The notes under the pieces: generated by a model
The model's input: the letters and a program-made list of their open reading frames with translations, nothing else
Told to the model about the DNA's origin: nothing
Databases searched by the model: none
Shown: piece after piece, positions 11,368 through 23,453 of the stretch
Layout: every line of letters begins with the position of its first letter
Numbering within the stretch: position 1 is the stretch's first letter
Assembly: GCF_000143415.4 (NCBI RefSeq)
Contig: NW_003314354.1
Span: 410,575-474,574, forward strand
From: Selaginella moellendorffii
Lineage: Eukaryota > Streptophyta > Lycopodiopsida > Selaginellales > Selaginellaceae
Direction: 5' to 3'
DNA: 64,000 nt
Translations under genes and position numbers: made by a program

Positions 11368-12229
11368 AGATATGATCAGTGAGCTTGAAAAAGCTCACTT
11401 GAATCATCAAAGAGCACTGCTGATCTTTACAGCTATGTATATATTTTGTAACTATGTTCTAGAGGAAAAACTATAAATGTGACGTAAGTAGATCGTGAGT
11501 AAAATTTCAGTGTGTTTTAAGTTCTTCCAATGAGAAAAGTCAATGAACGTCAACGAAGACTCTCACTGACTCTACGCTTCCATACATCTCACGCCTGTAT
11601 CGTTCATGAAAGACGGATAGCACAGCCCCTCCTCACACGACCAATGAACTTGATCTCCACCTCACTTCTGGCCACTTTCCTGACCATGACGTTGATATCT
11701 TGCATATTGCCATGAGTGCCACCAAAGCCGGGGATGTCTGGGTTGTCTAGCATGTGAAGCACCTTCCAGCCATCGCCCAAGTACTCAATGCACACTTCCA
11801 GCCACCTCCTGGGATTCGAGTCATTGATGAACTAATTTTCATTGCATACATGGGTTTTAGCAAGTTTGTTCCTAGCCATGAAGACAATGCTGGGAGAGTT
11901 CTACAATGCTCAACAAGTTCCACAATCCTGATGGGACACCATCCACTCCATATCGGGAGCTCGACTCCTAGGAGACATGCTTGTCTACTTGCTTTGTGAG
12001 GCCAACACAGTGGTCAAGTGCATGTGTGCAAGGACACTATAGCAAAGCTGTTCATCGTGTATGGCTTGATGCTGGATATGCACCCTGGCTTCTGAGGCCA
12101 ATTGCTGCAGCAAAGCAAGATTAATAGTGTGTTGGTAGATCTATCAAAGCAATACAAGTGCTTATTTGGGATGAAATTAATATGGTTTATACACTTGTTT
12201 TTTAAGTTATCTGATCGCTATTTAAAAGA
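11368..12229. other. Gene-poor stretch with a possible coding relic
   Basis: Only short ORFs. The minus-strand reading 11795-11604 has a protein-like stretch (LDNPDIPGFGGTHGNMQDIN) that looks selected but matches no family I can name. It may be a captured exon fragment belonging to the Helitron remnant just downstream. Confidence 0.3.
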
Positions 12230-12540
12230 CTTAAAATAGAATAATTTTTCATGCGGTGGCATTATTATTGTTATAAGTGGTGACCTTTGTAAAACATTAC
12301 CAATTGTCCCACATAGTCACCAAGCATAAATTGTTTTCACATCTGTAAGAATGAATAATCTATGGAGTCTAACAATTTCCTCTTTGTCTTGGATATTATT
12401 TGACAATTTTAAAATGCCAAGATCAAACATTTTATTGTATGGGCATCTACTTACCCTAGCCAATCTTTACTCATGGGCAGCTCTATGTTGCATTCTCAAG
12501 ATGCACATCACTACAACAATTTACAATTCAAGTTGACACA
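12230..12540 (+). pseudogene. Helitron helicase (Pif1-like) remnant
   Basis: Around 12265-12360 the plus strand reads VISGDLCKTLPIVPHSHQA, then a stop, then IVFTSVRMNNLW. This is the GGDFRQ(I/T)LPVVP...A-I-V-...-LW motif region of the Pif1-like helicase in Helitron RepHel proteins. The sequence on both sides is broken by stops and shifts, so only a fragment of the helicase survives. Confidence 0.6.
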
Positions 12541-13654
12541 ACTCATACACAAGGCCATTTAATTCCATTCAATTCATCAACACTCACCATCAATACTGTA
12601 TACAAAGAAGCTTTATATTAATTAACTCTTCTTCTACTACACTTTAAAACATAAAAAACAAACTATAATAAACTTTGTTTATTTTGTAACTTTCCCTATG
12701 GCCCAATGGATAGCAATGGGCTAGCAATGCCTGGTGCTAGAGATGGAGGCTCGGGAGCTTGCACCACTTGAGCATGGGGATCTTCATTGTACATAATGTA
12801 TGTATGATAGCTTAGGCCATTGAGGAATGATCTACTTCCTTGCACACTAGATTGACACTAGATTCTCTAACTCAACACAAATGTGTGTGCTTGTGCTGGA
12901 TATACAAATAGTGGGGAGATGAAGGACCTCTCCCCGGCAAAAGTCAACATCTCTCTGGCCAGATGATCTCACACAACAATAGATCCTATATCTTTTACAC
13001 GCGTTTTATCTTGTTTAATGGTTTTTCCCAAGAGGGTTTGGATAAGCCCATTGCTGTTGTCCTTACAATCCTATCTAGCAACTCTTATTAGCTAAAGTTG
13101 TTGGATCTCAAGCCCAGGCTAGGGTTGGTAGCCATGGTTGTGGGAAAAATCACATTGATTTTTGGATGGCCAATCAATAATAAGCATGTTGGCTAGAAGA
13201 AAAGAAGCTCATTGGGTGTTGTGGGTGCAAGCCATGGATTAGAGAAGATATATGTTGTTCCAGGAATCACATTGCACCTAGGATAGGAGAAATTTGCCCA
13301 TTGCCCTGAATCCATTCCCAACAACATGTACTCTTAGCATCGTCGAGCAATGATGAAGGATGATTGTGCCGAGAATTGTCATTGGGCTCACGCCACATAA
13401 AGTTTAAGGTTGCCCACAATCATTTGGAATTGACACTTCAATGGCTGCTGAATCAAAGCTCAATGCTTCTACTTTTGGTTGACCAGCACTAGAATTACTC
13501 CAAAGCTTCCAAGATCTAGACCAAGAAAGTAAGTCAAGTGTTGACACTGAGTGTTTTTTCATGCAGTTTTAGTGTGACAATCAGGAAGAAGAAGCTTTAT
13601 GGTAGTTATAGGTGCCAGTAACTAGAATGCAAGTGTCTTGATGGGCTGGCCATA
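12541..13654. other. Gene-free stretch
   Basis: No ORF or RNA gene that I can support. AT-rich at the left, more mixed from 12,700; probably decayed transposon sequence like its neighbours. Confidence 0.4.
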
Positions 13655-13950
13655 CAATCAATAATGGCAGCCACTAATTTGGTCCTAAACCACAGCAATC
13701 TAGCCTTTTGTGTGCTGTGGACATTTGAGATGTGTTCATTTGGGTTTGTGGATGCTATTGAGTGGTAAAGCTGGAGCTAGAGCTAGCCTTCAATGCAACC
13801 AGAACCATTAGAGAGTTTGCAGTTCCTATTCTTCTATGTGAGAGAACAAGCCCAAAGTGAGTTCTTGAAGCCATAGTTTGCAAACCCCATCTACTTCTCA
13901 TGGGCCCAAGTGTCGGGCGTGGACCATACTTGAGCTCACGAGTTGAGCTC
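13655..13950 (+). repeat. Dispersed repeat, inverted partner at 56.98-57.19 kb
   Basis: Sequence from GGCAGCCACTAATTT to the GGTTTGCAAACCCC-like end matches the reverse complement of 56990-57185 with many mismatches and one roughly 45-bp insertion near 13,755-13,800. The last part (13,925-13,950) carries GAGCTCACGAGTTGAGCTCA, whose reverse complement resembles 35,197-35,232 in the Helitron unit. It is therefore a shared module of the local Helitron family. Confidence 0.55.
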
Positions 13951-14435
13951 AATTTTCAATTGTAATTTGATACAAACATTATAAATTTTAAAATTTTAAG
14001 GTTATGGCGAACCTAATAATTTAATAACTCTCTATATATTATATAGATAAAAATGTTCTAAAGAACACATTTTGTTCTAATAATTTAAATATTTACTACA
14101 TGCAATGATAGGGACATTTGTTAGAACATAAAATAAAATGTTTGAAAAAAGAGTATTCTTGTCACTTCTTTAAATTTGTACTCTATGCTTTTTGGCTAGT
14201 AAATGTTAGGTTTGTCAGAATTAAAAAATTATTAAATTTGAAATAAGATTCTATGTGAAGCCATATAACCGTTTGAAAGGAAAAAAAATAACTGTTGATG
14301 TAAGCTTATTGCATATAAAAGAAAGACTTGGTTCTTTGTAGAATACATTCTTGAGGGGTTTGTCGTAGCATACTGTCTAGAATTTATAGATCTTCATTCA
14401 CACTCTCATTCGAAAAAAGGGAAATACACCCATAA

Positions 14436-14888
14436 ATGTCTATGGGTTCTAGTGTTGGTAATTTTAACTCTCACAATCTTTCTTCCCAGGGCTCAAGGGC
14501 TAGGAGATGCAATAACTATCCCATTGCACAACATAACCAAATCACACAAGAGAATGAAAGAGAGGATAGTGAGGATAGTGATCATGAGTTGGAGATAAAT
14601 GCAATGACAGAGGGTGCAACAAATTGGGTGAAAAAGAATGCCCTCTTACTTGTTTTAGAAAAATGCAATTCTGCCACTTTCAAGAAGTGCCCCATATGTT
14701 TTCTAGCGTCTGGTGGAAACAATGGCAATGATCAGTATGATGGTATATATGCTCTTGCGACACACTGCAACATCACACACCCGAAAGACTACCATGAAAT
14801 CTTTTTTGAGATGGTAAAGACAGAAATGGAGACACACGAGTACTATGGGCAGTATTGCGAGAAGAACACTCGGAAGCATATAAAATGA
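14436..14888 (+). CDS. Small protein with CPIC zinc-finger-like motif
   Basis: 150 residues, true ATG start. After a Ser/Asn/Asp/Glu-rich N-terminus comes KKCPICFLASGG...THCNITHPKDYHE, a C-x2-C...H-C...H arrangement that could bind zinc, and a Tyr/Glu/His-rich tail. The minus-strand gene at 33387-33938 has the same plan (RCPICYFF...EHCKNCP...), so the two are distant paralogues placed in inverted order either side of the nested transposon complex. Function unknown; membership of a transposon is possible. Confidence 0.5.
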   Translation: MSMGSSVGNFNSHNLSSQGSRARRCNNYPIAQHNQITQENEREDSEDSDHELEINAMTEGATNWVKKNALLLVLEKCNSATFKKCPICFLASGGNNGNDQYDGIYALATHCNITHPKDYHEIFFEMVKTEMETHEYYGQYCEKNTRKHIK

Positions 14889-14979
14889 AAAGTGAAATGA
14901 AAAAGCACATTTGTATTAATTATATAAAGTATAATAAGTTTTATTGATAGAGAATAAACATCGATAGTGTTGGAGAAAT

Positions 14980-16763
14980 CTAATTAGCTCCAAAAGTCTT
15001 TTGCAACTCAGCAATAGTAAGGCTTGCTTGGTGTATATGAATATCCACTTTAGGATACTGGTGCAAGATGTTGATGAAGATGTAGTACATATGCTTGCAA
15101 GGAGCATATGCCTTCCCATGTTCCTCACGCTTCGTAAAGTCTGGACATGTGCAAGAAGGAAAGTCGTGAATGGCAATTGTGTACTCTCCACCTTCTGTTT
15201 TGACTATGTACTCCTTTGCAAGCGCAGTGATGTACTTCGTGGAGAGAATCTCACACTCAAGTGTTTGAGCCAAGTTTATTTTACCTTGCTTCTACTTGGA
15301 GATGGTACCAATAAATTTAATTGCTTTACCTTTTCGTGCTGGCCTCCTGTGCATCTCTGTAGGAATAGTCCTGCTCCTGTCATTCATGTCTCCAACTCTC
15401 CTCTCAAGATTAAAATCAGATTTCTCAAGGTTTTCAATCTCATCCGAGGTGAGTGCGACCCCATTAGCAACCGGCCATTCTTTAGGTACTGCATCAGGTT
15501 TAGTCACTATAGTGTCTTCAAGCCGCTTCGTATGGTTGGCGTCGGTGTTGCAACAATATAGCCAGCACCATCTTGAAAATCCTGCTTGCTTTCGTTCCCC
15601 ATAGAAACATGGGGCTGGAACAGAAGCAGATTTTTCACCACGAATCCAGGCCCAACACTTGCCCCTCGGAAGCATCCCCACACACCTTACATTTGATTTT
15701 GCTGGCACACGTCGGATTGCCCATTGCTTCGGCTCCACGCTACGGTAAGCAATTTCAACTTGTTGCGATGCACTCTCTTCATCAGCCACTTGAGGTGGCT
15801 CAGTCCGAGAGCGGTGTCTTGGAGCAGAATGGCACTCGACATTAGGCCTGTGGGAGCTTTTTGCTCCAAGGTCCGTACAAACATCTTCCCCAGCAAAGGA
15901 AAAACGATGCTTTGAGCGAACAGTTTTCATATCACCAATAGAAGCTCGGGGAGTGTACTCCATAGATGTGCCACGAACCACTTCCTCAACTGCAGTTGCC
16001 ACTGTTCAGGCGGGTGGAGTTAATTTTCTCTTCATCCTATCATGTAACATCTCAACAGAAGGCCCTGTTCCCATATATCTTCCTTCCTCAAATGCCAGTG
16101 CTTTTGAAGATTGCTCTATAGCACATATCAAATTTGATAGACAGGCTTCGTATAGACTCATCTTCCCTTTCCCTGCCTCAGAGGAACGCCAACTCCAATG
16201 CTTACTTTCGGAGAGATTCACAGTTGGGGTGTATGCGAGGTCCTCAAGTGGTTGATCCTAATGGAAAAGGCAATATTAAAAGGTAATAAAAGGAGAAGAA
16301 AAAATATAAACCAACCTGAAAAGAGTGATGTCCCCATTGGAACATCCTAACTTCCCACCATCCTAACCATGACTCAAGTTGTGGTAGGCAACTTACGTCT
16401 GTATGGCCATCTTCACGCCACCACATTCGGATCTCATTTGCTTTTGCCTCATGCTCTTCTTCAGAAGGTGCAACCTGCCATTGTTTGCACAACTCCTTAA
16501 ATATTGATTGAAACTTTGGCTTGATAAGGTGGCAGTGCTGGTTTAGGCTTTGAGCCCAATGGAACTCACAAGTCCTCTCACGACCTTCCAATGGTTGACC
16601 ATTCCCAAAAACTGCTCGGATACCATTCCAGTTTGCACCAGCCCCATCTGCCATGAAACCACGAAAGTTTGCAGGCTTACCAGACTGCTTTAGGACAATA
16701 TCAGAGAGGGACTTCCAAAATATTTCCTGTGCTGTCTGGTCTTGTACTTTAAACTCTGCTGTC
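14980..16763 (-). pseudogene. MULE-type transposase, C-terminal half
   Basis: Continuation of the gene at 29905-31459, cut off by the 13.1-kb element. Exon 16763-16316 carries the MULE catalytic-domain region (GFMADGAGANWNGIRAVFG, then RTCEFHWAQS). A 58-bp intron (16315-16258) leads to a long exon read in one frame down to 14982. That frame has two isolated stops, TGA at 16008-16006 and TAG at 15294-15292. Its last part holds a SWIM zinc finger (CTCPDF...PCKHMYYIF), usual at the C-terminus of MULE/FAR1-like transposases. Apart from the two stops and the insertion, coding sense is well kept, so decay is recent. Confidence 0.8.
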
Positions 16764-16787
16764 AAGCTCTATTTCGTTAAAGTGGGA
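16764..16787 (+). repeat. Left terminal inverted repeat
   Basis: Starts AAGCTCTATTTCGTTAAAGT and ends GGGA; identical over 24 bases to the reverse complement of 29877-29900. Preceded directly by the TGTC target duplication. Confidence 0.92.
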
Positions 16788-17677
16788 ATTGTCATTATCC
16801 CACTTGTAAAATAAGGTTTCCAAACCTTTATATAGTATATAAATATAACAAAATTCAACTGCATTGAGGCACATGCCATTTTATTTTAAACAAGGAAATG
16901 TCTACTCAATCACTTCTCCTCCCCCTACCACTACTTCACCTCTCTCTTCTCCTTGTCATCGTTGTCCAATTTCTTTCCATCCTTTTAATATTGGCTCAGT
17001 TGCTCCGAGTCTAGGTGGAGCCCAAGTCCCCATTCAATCTTTACTTTCCCCTTATTAATAAAATAACTTCGTAGACTTCCAATAACATGCTGTAACACTT
17101 CTAGTATAATGCAAATCCTCTTAAAGAATTATCTTTTAATATTAATACAATGGCATGGAACCCCATGCCATAATAAGTTACATTTTTAAATAAATACATG
17201 CCATCTCAGACTGTTATTTTTTGCCTCCAACGCCTATACAATAATCTTGGAATTTCATCACTCTCCACACTATCAGGATTTAAACCCAATAGTAATGCCA
17301 TCTCTTCTCTAATACGTCCACGCTCATGTTCAGTGGTCGAAGAACCCATCCGGTTGAGCAGATTATGGAGATGCGGATAGTGCTTGGCTAGACAATATAC
17401 ATGCCATAAATGATGACTGGTGTCTGTCCGATCAAATGGCTTCTGATATACCGTTCCATCTGCCATTTGGTTGATTTCTGCAGCCACCTCCTGGACTGGC
17501 CGGTTCTCTATCACCATCGCTCCAAGCTGTTTTGCAAGGTCCCCCAGAACATACGGTTTCTTCTCCCTAGTTTCCATACTGCAAGAGATGGGGTGCACTG
17601 CATATGTGTGCATGTTCGCTGCAGTTTTAATCGGCGAGTCATCGATGATGAGGATTTCACTTGACCTAGCAGTCCGG

Positions 17678-17874
17678 TGTAAGCTCCTGAGTTTGGACTT
17701 CCCGGGAGGTCACCCAGCCCAGTACTATTCAAACCCAAGGACGCTTAACTCTAAAATATCCCAAGACCCTTAACCGATTGGAAAAGGGGGTGCACTCTTG
17801 TTTATGGGCCCTTTTCCCTCTATATTTGAACCCCAACGGATCGTCTCTCGAGTCGTTCCCTTTGGTTGCTTACA
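17678..17874 (-). repeat. TRIM LTR (3' LTR on the minus strand)
   Basis: 197 bp, TG...CA ends, two mismatches against 18080-18276. Confidence 0.9.
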
Positions 17875-18079
17875 ATCCACCACGCTTCCCTGCAAGTTCA
17901 CGCCCTCGTGAACGGAAACTAAGAGCCACAACTCTCCCGAGAGCCCCGCTCTCTTGACACCCTACCCCTCGGGTCGAGCCTAACGGGAACAAACTGGACC
18001 AGCCAGATGTCAATCAACATGTGGTGTGATTCCCTTAGCCAACCAACAGAGTCGGACCCGAGACCTCTCTGATACCAAA

Positions 18080-18276
18080 TGTAAGCTCCTGAGTTTGGAC
18101 TTCCCGGGAGGTCACCCAGCCCAGTACTATTCAAACCCAAGGACGCTTAACTCCAAAATATCCCAAGACCCTTAACCGATTGGAAAAGGGGGTGCACTCT
18201 TGTTCATGGGCCCTTTTCCCTCTATATTTGAACCCCAACGGATCGTCTCTCGAGTCGTTCCCTTTGGTTGCTTACA
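18080..18276 (-). repeat. TRIM LTR (5' LTR on the minus strand)
   Basis: 197 bp; the primer binding site lies just inside it at about 18077-18067. Confidence 0.9.
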
Positions 18277-19639
18277 TCCGGTTCATCACTACAGCCTCTG
18301 GCTTGACGAAGATGGGCTTGCTACCCCTCACATGGACCACAGTCAAGCAATCCTCCTGCGTTAGGAGAAAGTCAAATGGTAATATTACTCGCGTCTGATC
18401 GTGCATCATCTGTAGCAACGTTAATGCATTGTGGCGCATCATGGATGTCCAAACTCCCAATTGCAAATTGAACCCGGCCCTCTGTTTTAAGTGTCGCATG
18501 GTCATTATTAGATCCCGCAGTTTCTCCCGTGTGATTAATGTGAATCTGTCTCTTTTGACCAACTTGCGACCGCAGGCTTTGGAGGGTGCAATGACATTCG
18601 AGGACGAGCCACGCTCATGGGAGAAAAGGACACCGTTCAGATCAAAAATGATACAGTACCTTCGCCGTGACTCTGAAATGAAATGCGTCAGCATAAAAAA
18701 TGGTACAAGTCAATTTTACCATCTACAATATTAGCGAATGGTGCTCCTGATGGTCGTTGAGAGGGTTTTGGTCGAGGAAACGTGAAGGGCGGAAATACTC
18801 TCCTCTGCAATGTGGGGTCAATCGCATCCGATGGCGTGTGGGCACATGCCATTTCAGTTGTAGACTCTGGTACAACTGGCTCAACAGTGGCATGGGGTGG
18901 TTCCAATGGCATGTGATCACACGCCATTTCAGCTGGTGCCTCTGTTGGCAAAGTGGACATGACCGAATAGGCAGTAAGGGCGGTGTAGGGAGGTTCCAAC
19001 GGCGCGTAGTTAGACGATTGGGCACACGTTGAGTCCGTTGGAAATGAGGATACGACCGGCTCGGCGGCTGGGGCGGCCTCATGCGGGTCCAATGGCGCCT
19101 GGTCACCGTCAGTTGGATACGTGGACAAGATTGACTCAGTGGTATGGGCAGCATCAAGTGGAGCGTGGTCAGCTTGCTTGGCGTTGATATGGATAGTAGC
19201 CTCCACCAGCTCTGATGACTTTTGCAGGCAAGTAGAGTCCACTGGCGGATCCATATGCATGTCCAAATATCTCCCTTCGATTGAGATGGTATCCTCCCGT
19301 GCTACTAAAAACAAACTCATTAGCACATTGAATTGACTATACTGTATTTACCATCAATTGCTATTGAGGAACTAGGACCGATATCACTTGGGCGCACTGC
19401 TGATTCTAAAGGATTGGACATACGTTTCGACCCTTGCTTGGCACTATCCTTCCTCGACACTAAAGGCTAGAGTTTGTAAATTCAACTGAATAATCTCTAC
19501 TTACCATTTGCTCTGCGACCTACATGGACAATGTTAGAAATGGTAAAAGGTTAGGAATGGATGTACTATTATTTACCTGATGGTTTGTCTTGTATGACCT
19601 TCCTCCGCTGCTCTTTGGCCACCTCAGGCTGGCCATCGT

Positions 19640-19830
19640 CGTCATCATCATCGTCGTCGTTATTGTGATCGTCACCATTGTGAGGACCATCCAAGTCCTC
19701 TTCGTCCTCCTCTTCTTCGTCCTCCTCTTCTTCGTCCTCCTCTTCTTCGTCCTCCTCTTCTTTGTCCTCCTCTTCGTCCTTCTGCTCTTTCTGCTCATTA
19801 TCTTTCTCTGGCTCCTCATCCCCCTCCTGC
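19640..19830 (-). repeat. Acidic low-complexity tract (GAG/GAC codon repeats)
   Basis: On the plus strand runs of TCCTCTTCT and GTCATC triplets; on the coding minus strand a Glu/Asp tract of about 60 residues. It gives spurious Val/Ile/Phe- or Ser-rich ORFs on the other strand. Confidence 0.8.
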
Positions 19831-20158
19831 ATTTCTTCCATAGGCTGCTCAGGCTGGATGGCTTGTTCTTCCAGGACCATCTTGGGAAAATCATCTGGCC
19901 GAGTTTCCATCTCAAAATACAAGACATCCATAGCCTGTTTTAGTGCGTGACCTAAGACCGTATCCTCACCCGACTGTCTTAACATGGTTTCTGCACGTTT
20001 TTGCACCCTTCGAAGACGACAAGATGAGAAAAACGTGGCCCTGACTTGAAAAGCATCCCTCATCCATTGTACCTCTCCATTGAGATTGGGGAAGGGGAGT
20101 CCGTTATAGGAATCTGAGTCAGGAGGTGGTGATTGCCTGCTTTCACTCAGCCCTTGAT

Positions 20159-23100
20159 CTGCAATGAATGGCATGAGCACACACGCCATAACCGCAAGGC
20201 ATTACCTATCATCTTTTCGTTGCCCTTCTTCCTTTTCGAATCAAACGCCTCTGATCTTGACGACTGTCCAACGTGCTTTCGCTTTTTATGACCACTGTCA
20301 GTTTGAGCTTGGCTGGTGCTTGCCTGTTTTGCCTTTGAAGAAGTGTCTCCTGCAAGGAATGGCATGAGACCACATGCCATTGCAAATATAATTTGTACCT
20401 CCTTTTTTTCTATTGCTTGTCTGTTTGTCCTTCTTCGATGCGCCACCAGTGCGCTTTTCAGTCCTCGTGTCTGAATATTCACAACGATCTATAATCAAAA
20501 TGGCGTGAGGCCTCACGTGACCTTACCTTGTGCAGGTTGTGAGCTCGGCCCAACATGGGTATCTTCAACAGTAGCTGTTAACCCCATTTCAGCATCTGGG
20601 GGTGGCCACGCTCCTGCATACAGAGCTTGTGAGATAACATTTAAACTTAAAGTGTGTACTCACCAGGTTCGCAGAGAAGATACTATTTTTCTTTGGCAAC
20701 TGTAATTATATGCTCCATTGAAGTCACCTCTTCAATGGAGTTTGTCACCGCAACACACGGGACACCCTTGAGTAGTGCGGCTCGAAAGAATAGTCTGCTG
20801 CAGTTGTACTCGACAACGCATTTGCCCTTGGAGTTGGAAGCAGGTGACCCACCCGCTATTGCATTGAACACCCAGCTGAGCATTTCCCATGCTGCACCTA
20901 GAGCTTTCTTTGGATTCGAAAGCTCCATAGCCGTCTTTAGTTCCTCAGGCACAGGTAAATTGACCTCCCTCAGATCAATTTGATTGGCCTTGTCGAATGA
21001 AGCTGGGAAGTCACTCCAGTCCCACTCTGCTGCAGGACCAACAAGGGCGAGTGTGAAGATGCGGACATTCGTCGGTATCTTCTTCTTAGCCATTATCCCA
21101 TGGATCTCCCGCATCTCCTTGCCTTTCAACCGAGCCTTCACCTCGTTCAAGGCCTTCCAGAACTTGTGATAGGATTCAGAGTCGTAGATCATATAGTGGA
21201 CTGAAGATTCCACCTCCGCAAGTCCCACCATTAAGTCAATGATGGAGCTGACTTCGTCTGCATGAGTGATCTCCTCGTTTGTGAAGTCCATCACACAAAA
21301 GATGTTCTTGACTTGCTCATCTCCGCGGGAAACGATGCTCCTCCACCTTTGATCCTCATCCGAATTCAAGTATACCCGGTAAGGTTCTCGATAGGCCTCT
21401 GCTGCGGGGTCGAGCTGTTTCTGAAGCCGGCGGTCGACATCAATCTTAATGAAATTTGGATACTGATCCAACTTCTCAGCTTTACTTTTCGTGGCATCCC
21501 GCAGCAGATCGATGAACTTGGGGGCCCCCTTCACGTACTCGTCGATGTCTTCATTTGACAAATCCAGCGCTTCCATCATCTCTTGCGTGGTGTCGATGCT
21601 CACCCTCTCCATGGCCACTTGCTCGAAGATCCAATCCTTCAATAGCGCACGAGCTCTCAGAGTCGTGCACAAGTCCTCGTATGTCACAATATGGCCGGGA
21701 GTCATTTTGGTCTTGTTGAAGACTACCTCACCACGTAGAAGAGCATTAGCCACTATCAGAAGGTCGTCGTCGTCTAGAGACCGCGAGAAACGCAAGGCGT
21801 TGAGCTTCAAATCATTGGGCTTCCGGCCGTCCTCCACACCCATTGAGTTTGGCAACTCCCCGTCATGGTACCTCCTCAGCACATCTACCCATTTGTCAAA
21901 AACAACTTTTGTCGCGAGTAGAATGTTATGGATGCTAAGTGTGTCATTGACCCCCAGTGTTTTCGAGAGAAGACTCGAGAATTCCTGCAATGGAAATGGC
22001 GTGAGGCCACATGCTATGCCACATGCAACGAGGCTTACCTGCCAGGCGCTAGTTGCTAGTGCACGTCCTTGTCCTGGTTTTTGTGGCTTCTTCAGTTGAA
22101 CCCAGAGCTTCCGTGTTCGTGCCAATGTCTCGTGCAGACCCGATTTGTAGCACGTTTCTTGCTTGACATTCTGCGCGTGGGAGATGTATATGATAGATCG
22201 GAGGGGCGAGTTGCCTTTTATCAGGCGGACAACTCTTGTCTTGAAGACTTTCTTCACCTCCTCGCCCACCATAATATCCACAACTATCTCTTGCATCGCC
22301 AAGCTAGAATGCTGCCCGGAGACGGCATAGAACCGGATGTTCTGATCGTCCAACACCTTCCTATTGATCAAGTCTGGAAACCTCGTCTCGCCCTTCATTG
22401 TTCGGTAGTAGGGGATCACGTCTGCGATGTCGGGTGTTACTGGACTTGCCAGCATCTTCTGCTTCAGTTTCTCCACCCACTCATCAGATACTAGCCTGTG
22501 GTTGTATTTGCTTTGGATGTCGATACGGCTCACATCGATTGTATATACTTTGTTGGAATAGTAACAAGTACTATTATCTGCGACGATTTTTGCTGCCTCT
22601 TCTTGCTCTTTCTGCTCTTTGCGGCTCTTCTTTTTGGTGGGTGTAGTGTTCGAACCCGAGGCAATGGCATCACCGAGTAGCTTCTTTTTTGGAGGAGAGT
22701 TGGACGTCGGCTTGAGCTTGACCACCCTTTTCTGCTTCGGGGTAGTTTCCAGATCGACCCCCTTCCCCTTCGCTTCGCGAACTGGAGGCACTCTCAACGG
22801 CTCAATGTTGGAATATAGTTTTTGAACATTGCCGTAGGTGAGGTCCGTGGATTCCATGTGATCTTCATAGACCCGCAGCGTCTTTGAAATTGTGGGCCTC
22901 CTGGACAACCTTTCCCTAGCTCCCTCTAGGAATTCCTCATAGCCGCTGCCCCCCTCCGGGAAGCCGCTAGGATGTGCAAGATGGATCTTGAAGGCAGACG
23001 CTGTCTCTACCACAAGTGCCAGTCCATATTCTTGCATGGAACTGCATGGAGTGTCTGTCACTTGGATGAGGATCCCCATGCATTCTTTTCTCCCACCATC

Positions 23101-23453
23101 TGTATTGTACAGCCTCAGATCCTCGCATTCCATCCCGAAAGTCCAACTGGTGAGCTCCTCCCCCTTCTCTGCATCCACATTGACAGTGGCTGGAAGAAGA
23201 ACGCAATTCCTTGCCTGTTCAGAAATGCACAACAATTAGAGCTGACAGATGAAAAGCTAGCAGCTGGAAATAACGTGAGGCCACACGCCATTCACCACTG
23301 CATCAGATGTCTTGAGGCTGCATCCTAAGATGGCGTGAGGCTACACGCCATCTGTAACCGAACTGCACTCGAGAGCCCAATCGGTGCATGCCAATGTTGC
23401 TACTGAATGGCATGTGGCCTCATGCCATTTTCTACTTGGCCTAAAAGACTTAC
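20159..23453 (-). other. Seven short introns each built around the 22-bp palindrome
   Basis: Predicted minus-strand GT-AG introns: 20159-20205 (47 bp), 20350-20398 (49), 20489-20526 (38), 21985-22038 (54), 23257-23295 (39, acceptor may be at 23264), 23318-23358 (41) and 23403-23453 (51). In each the palindrome fills the middle or 3' half and ends within about 3-20 bases of the acceptor AG. Splicing of the first four joins exons in one continuous frame (for example KMI to DQGLSE, and PAQ to DRCEYSD). Other introns of the same gene (near 19.5, 19.35, 18.7 and 20.64 kb) have no palindrome. Confidence 0.7.

Larger units (their letters stand above)
17678..18276 (-). mobile_element. TRIM retrotransposon, complete, 599 bp
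   Basis: Two direct 197-bp repeats (17678-17874 and 18080-18276) begin TGTAAGC and end GCTTACA and differ at only two bases. The 205-bp interior starts, on the minus strand, two bases after the LTR with TGGTATCAGAG, the initiator-tRNA-Met primer binding site, and ends in a purine-rich tract before the other LTR. A 5-bp duplication TCCGG flanks it (17673-17677 and 18277-18281). There is no coding capacity. It interrupts the phosphatase exon; without it the frame reads on from VVMNR to TARSSEILIIDD. Confidence 0.93.

Noticed and set aside
14980-16763. Treating the SWIM ORF, the 236-codon ORF and the MULE core as three separate genes
   Set aside because: They share one frame, or join by a clear intron, and are separated only by single stops; together they match one MULE-type protein.
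19590-19950. Leu/Phe/Val-rich plus-strand ORFs that look like membrane proteins
   Set aside because: Complement of the Asp/Glu tract of the minus-strand gene.
20683-22825. Plus-strand ORFs opposite the long minus-strand gene
   Set aside because: Shadows of an 850-codon reading frame; none has recognisable motifs.
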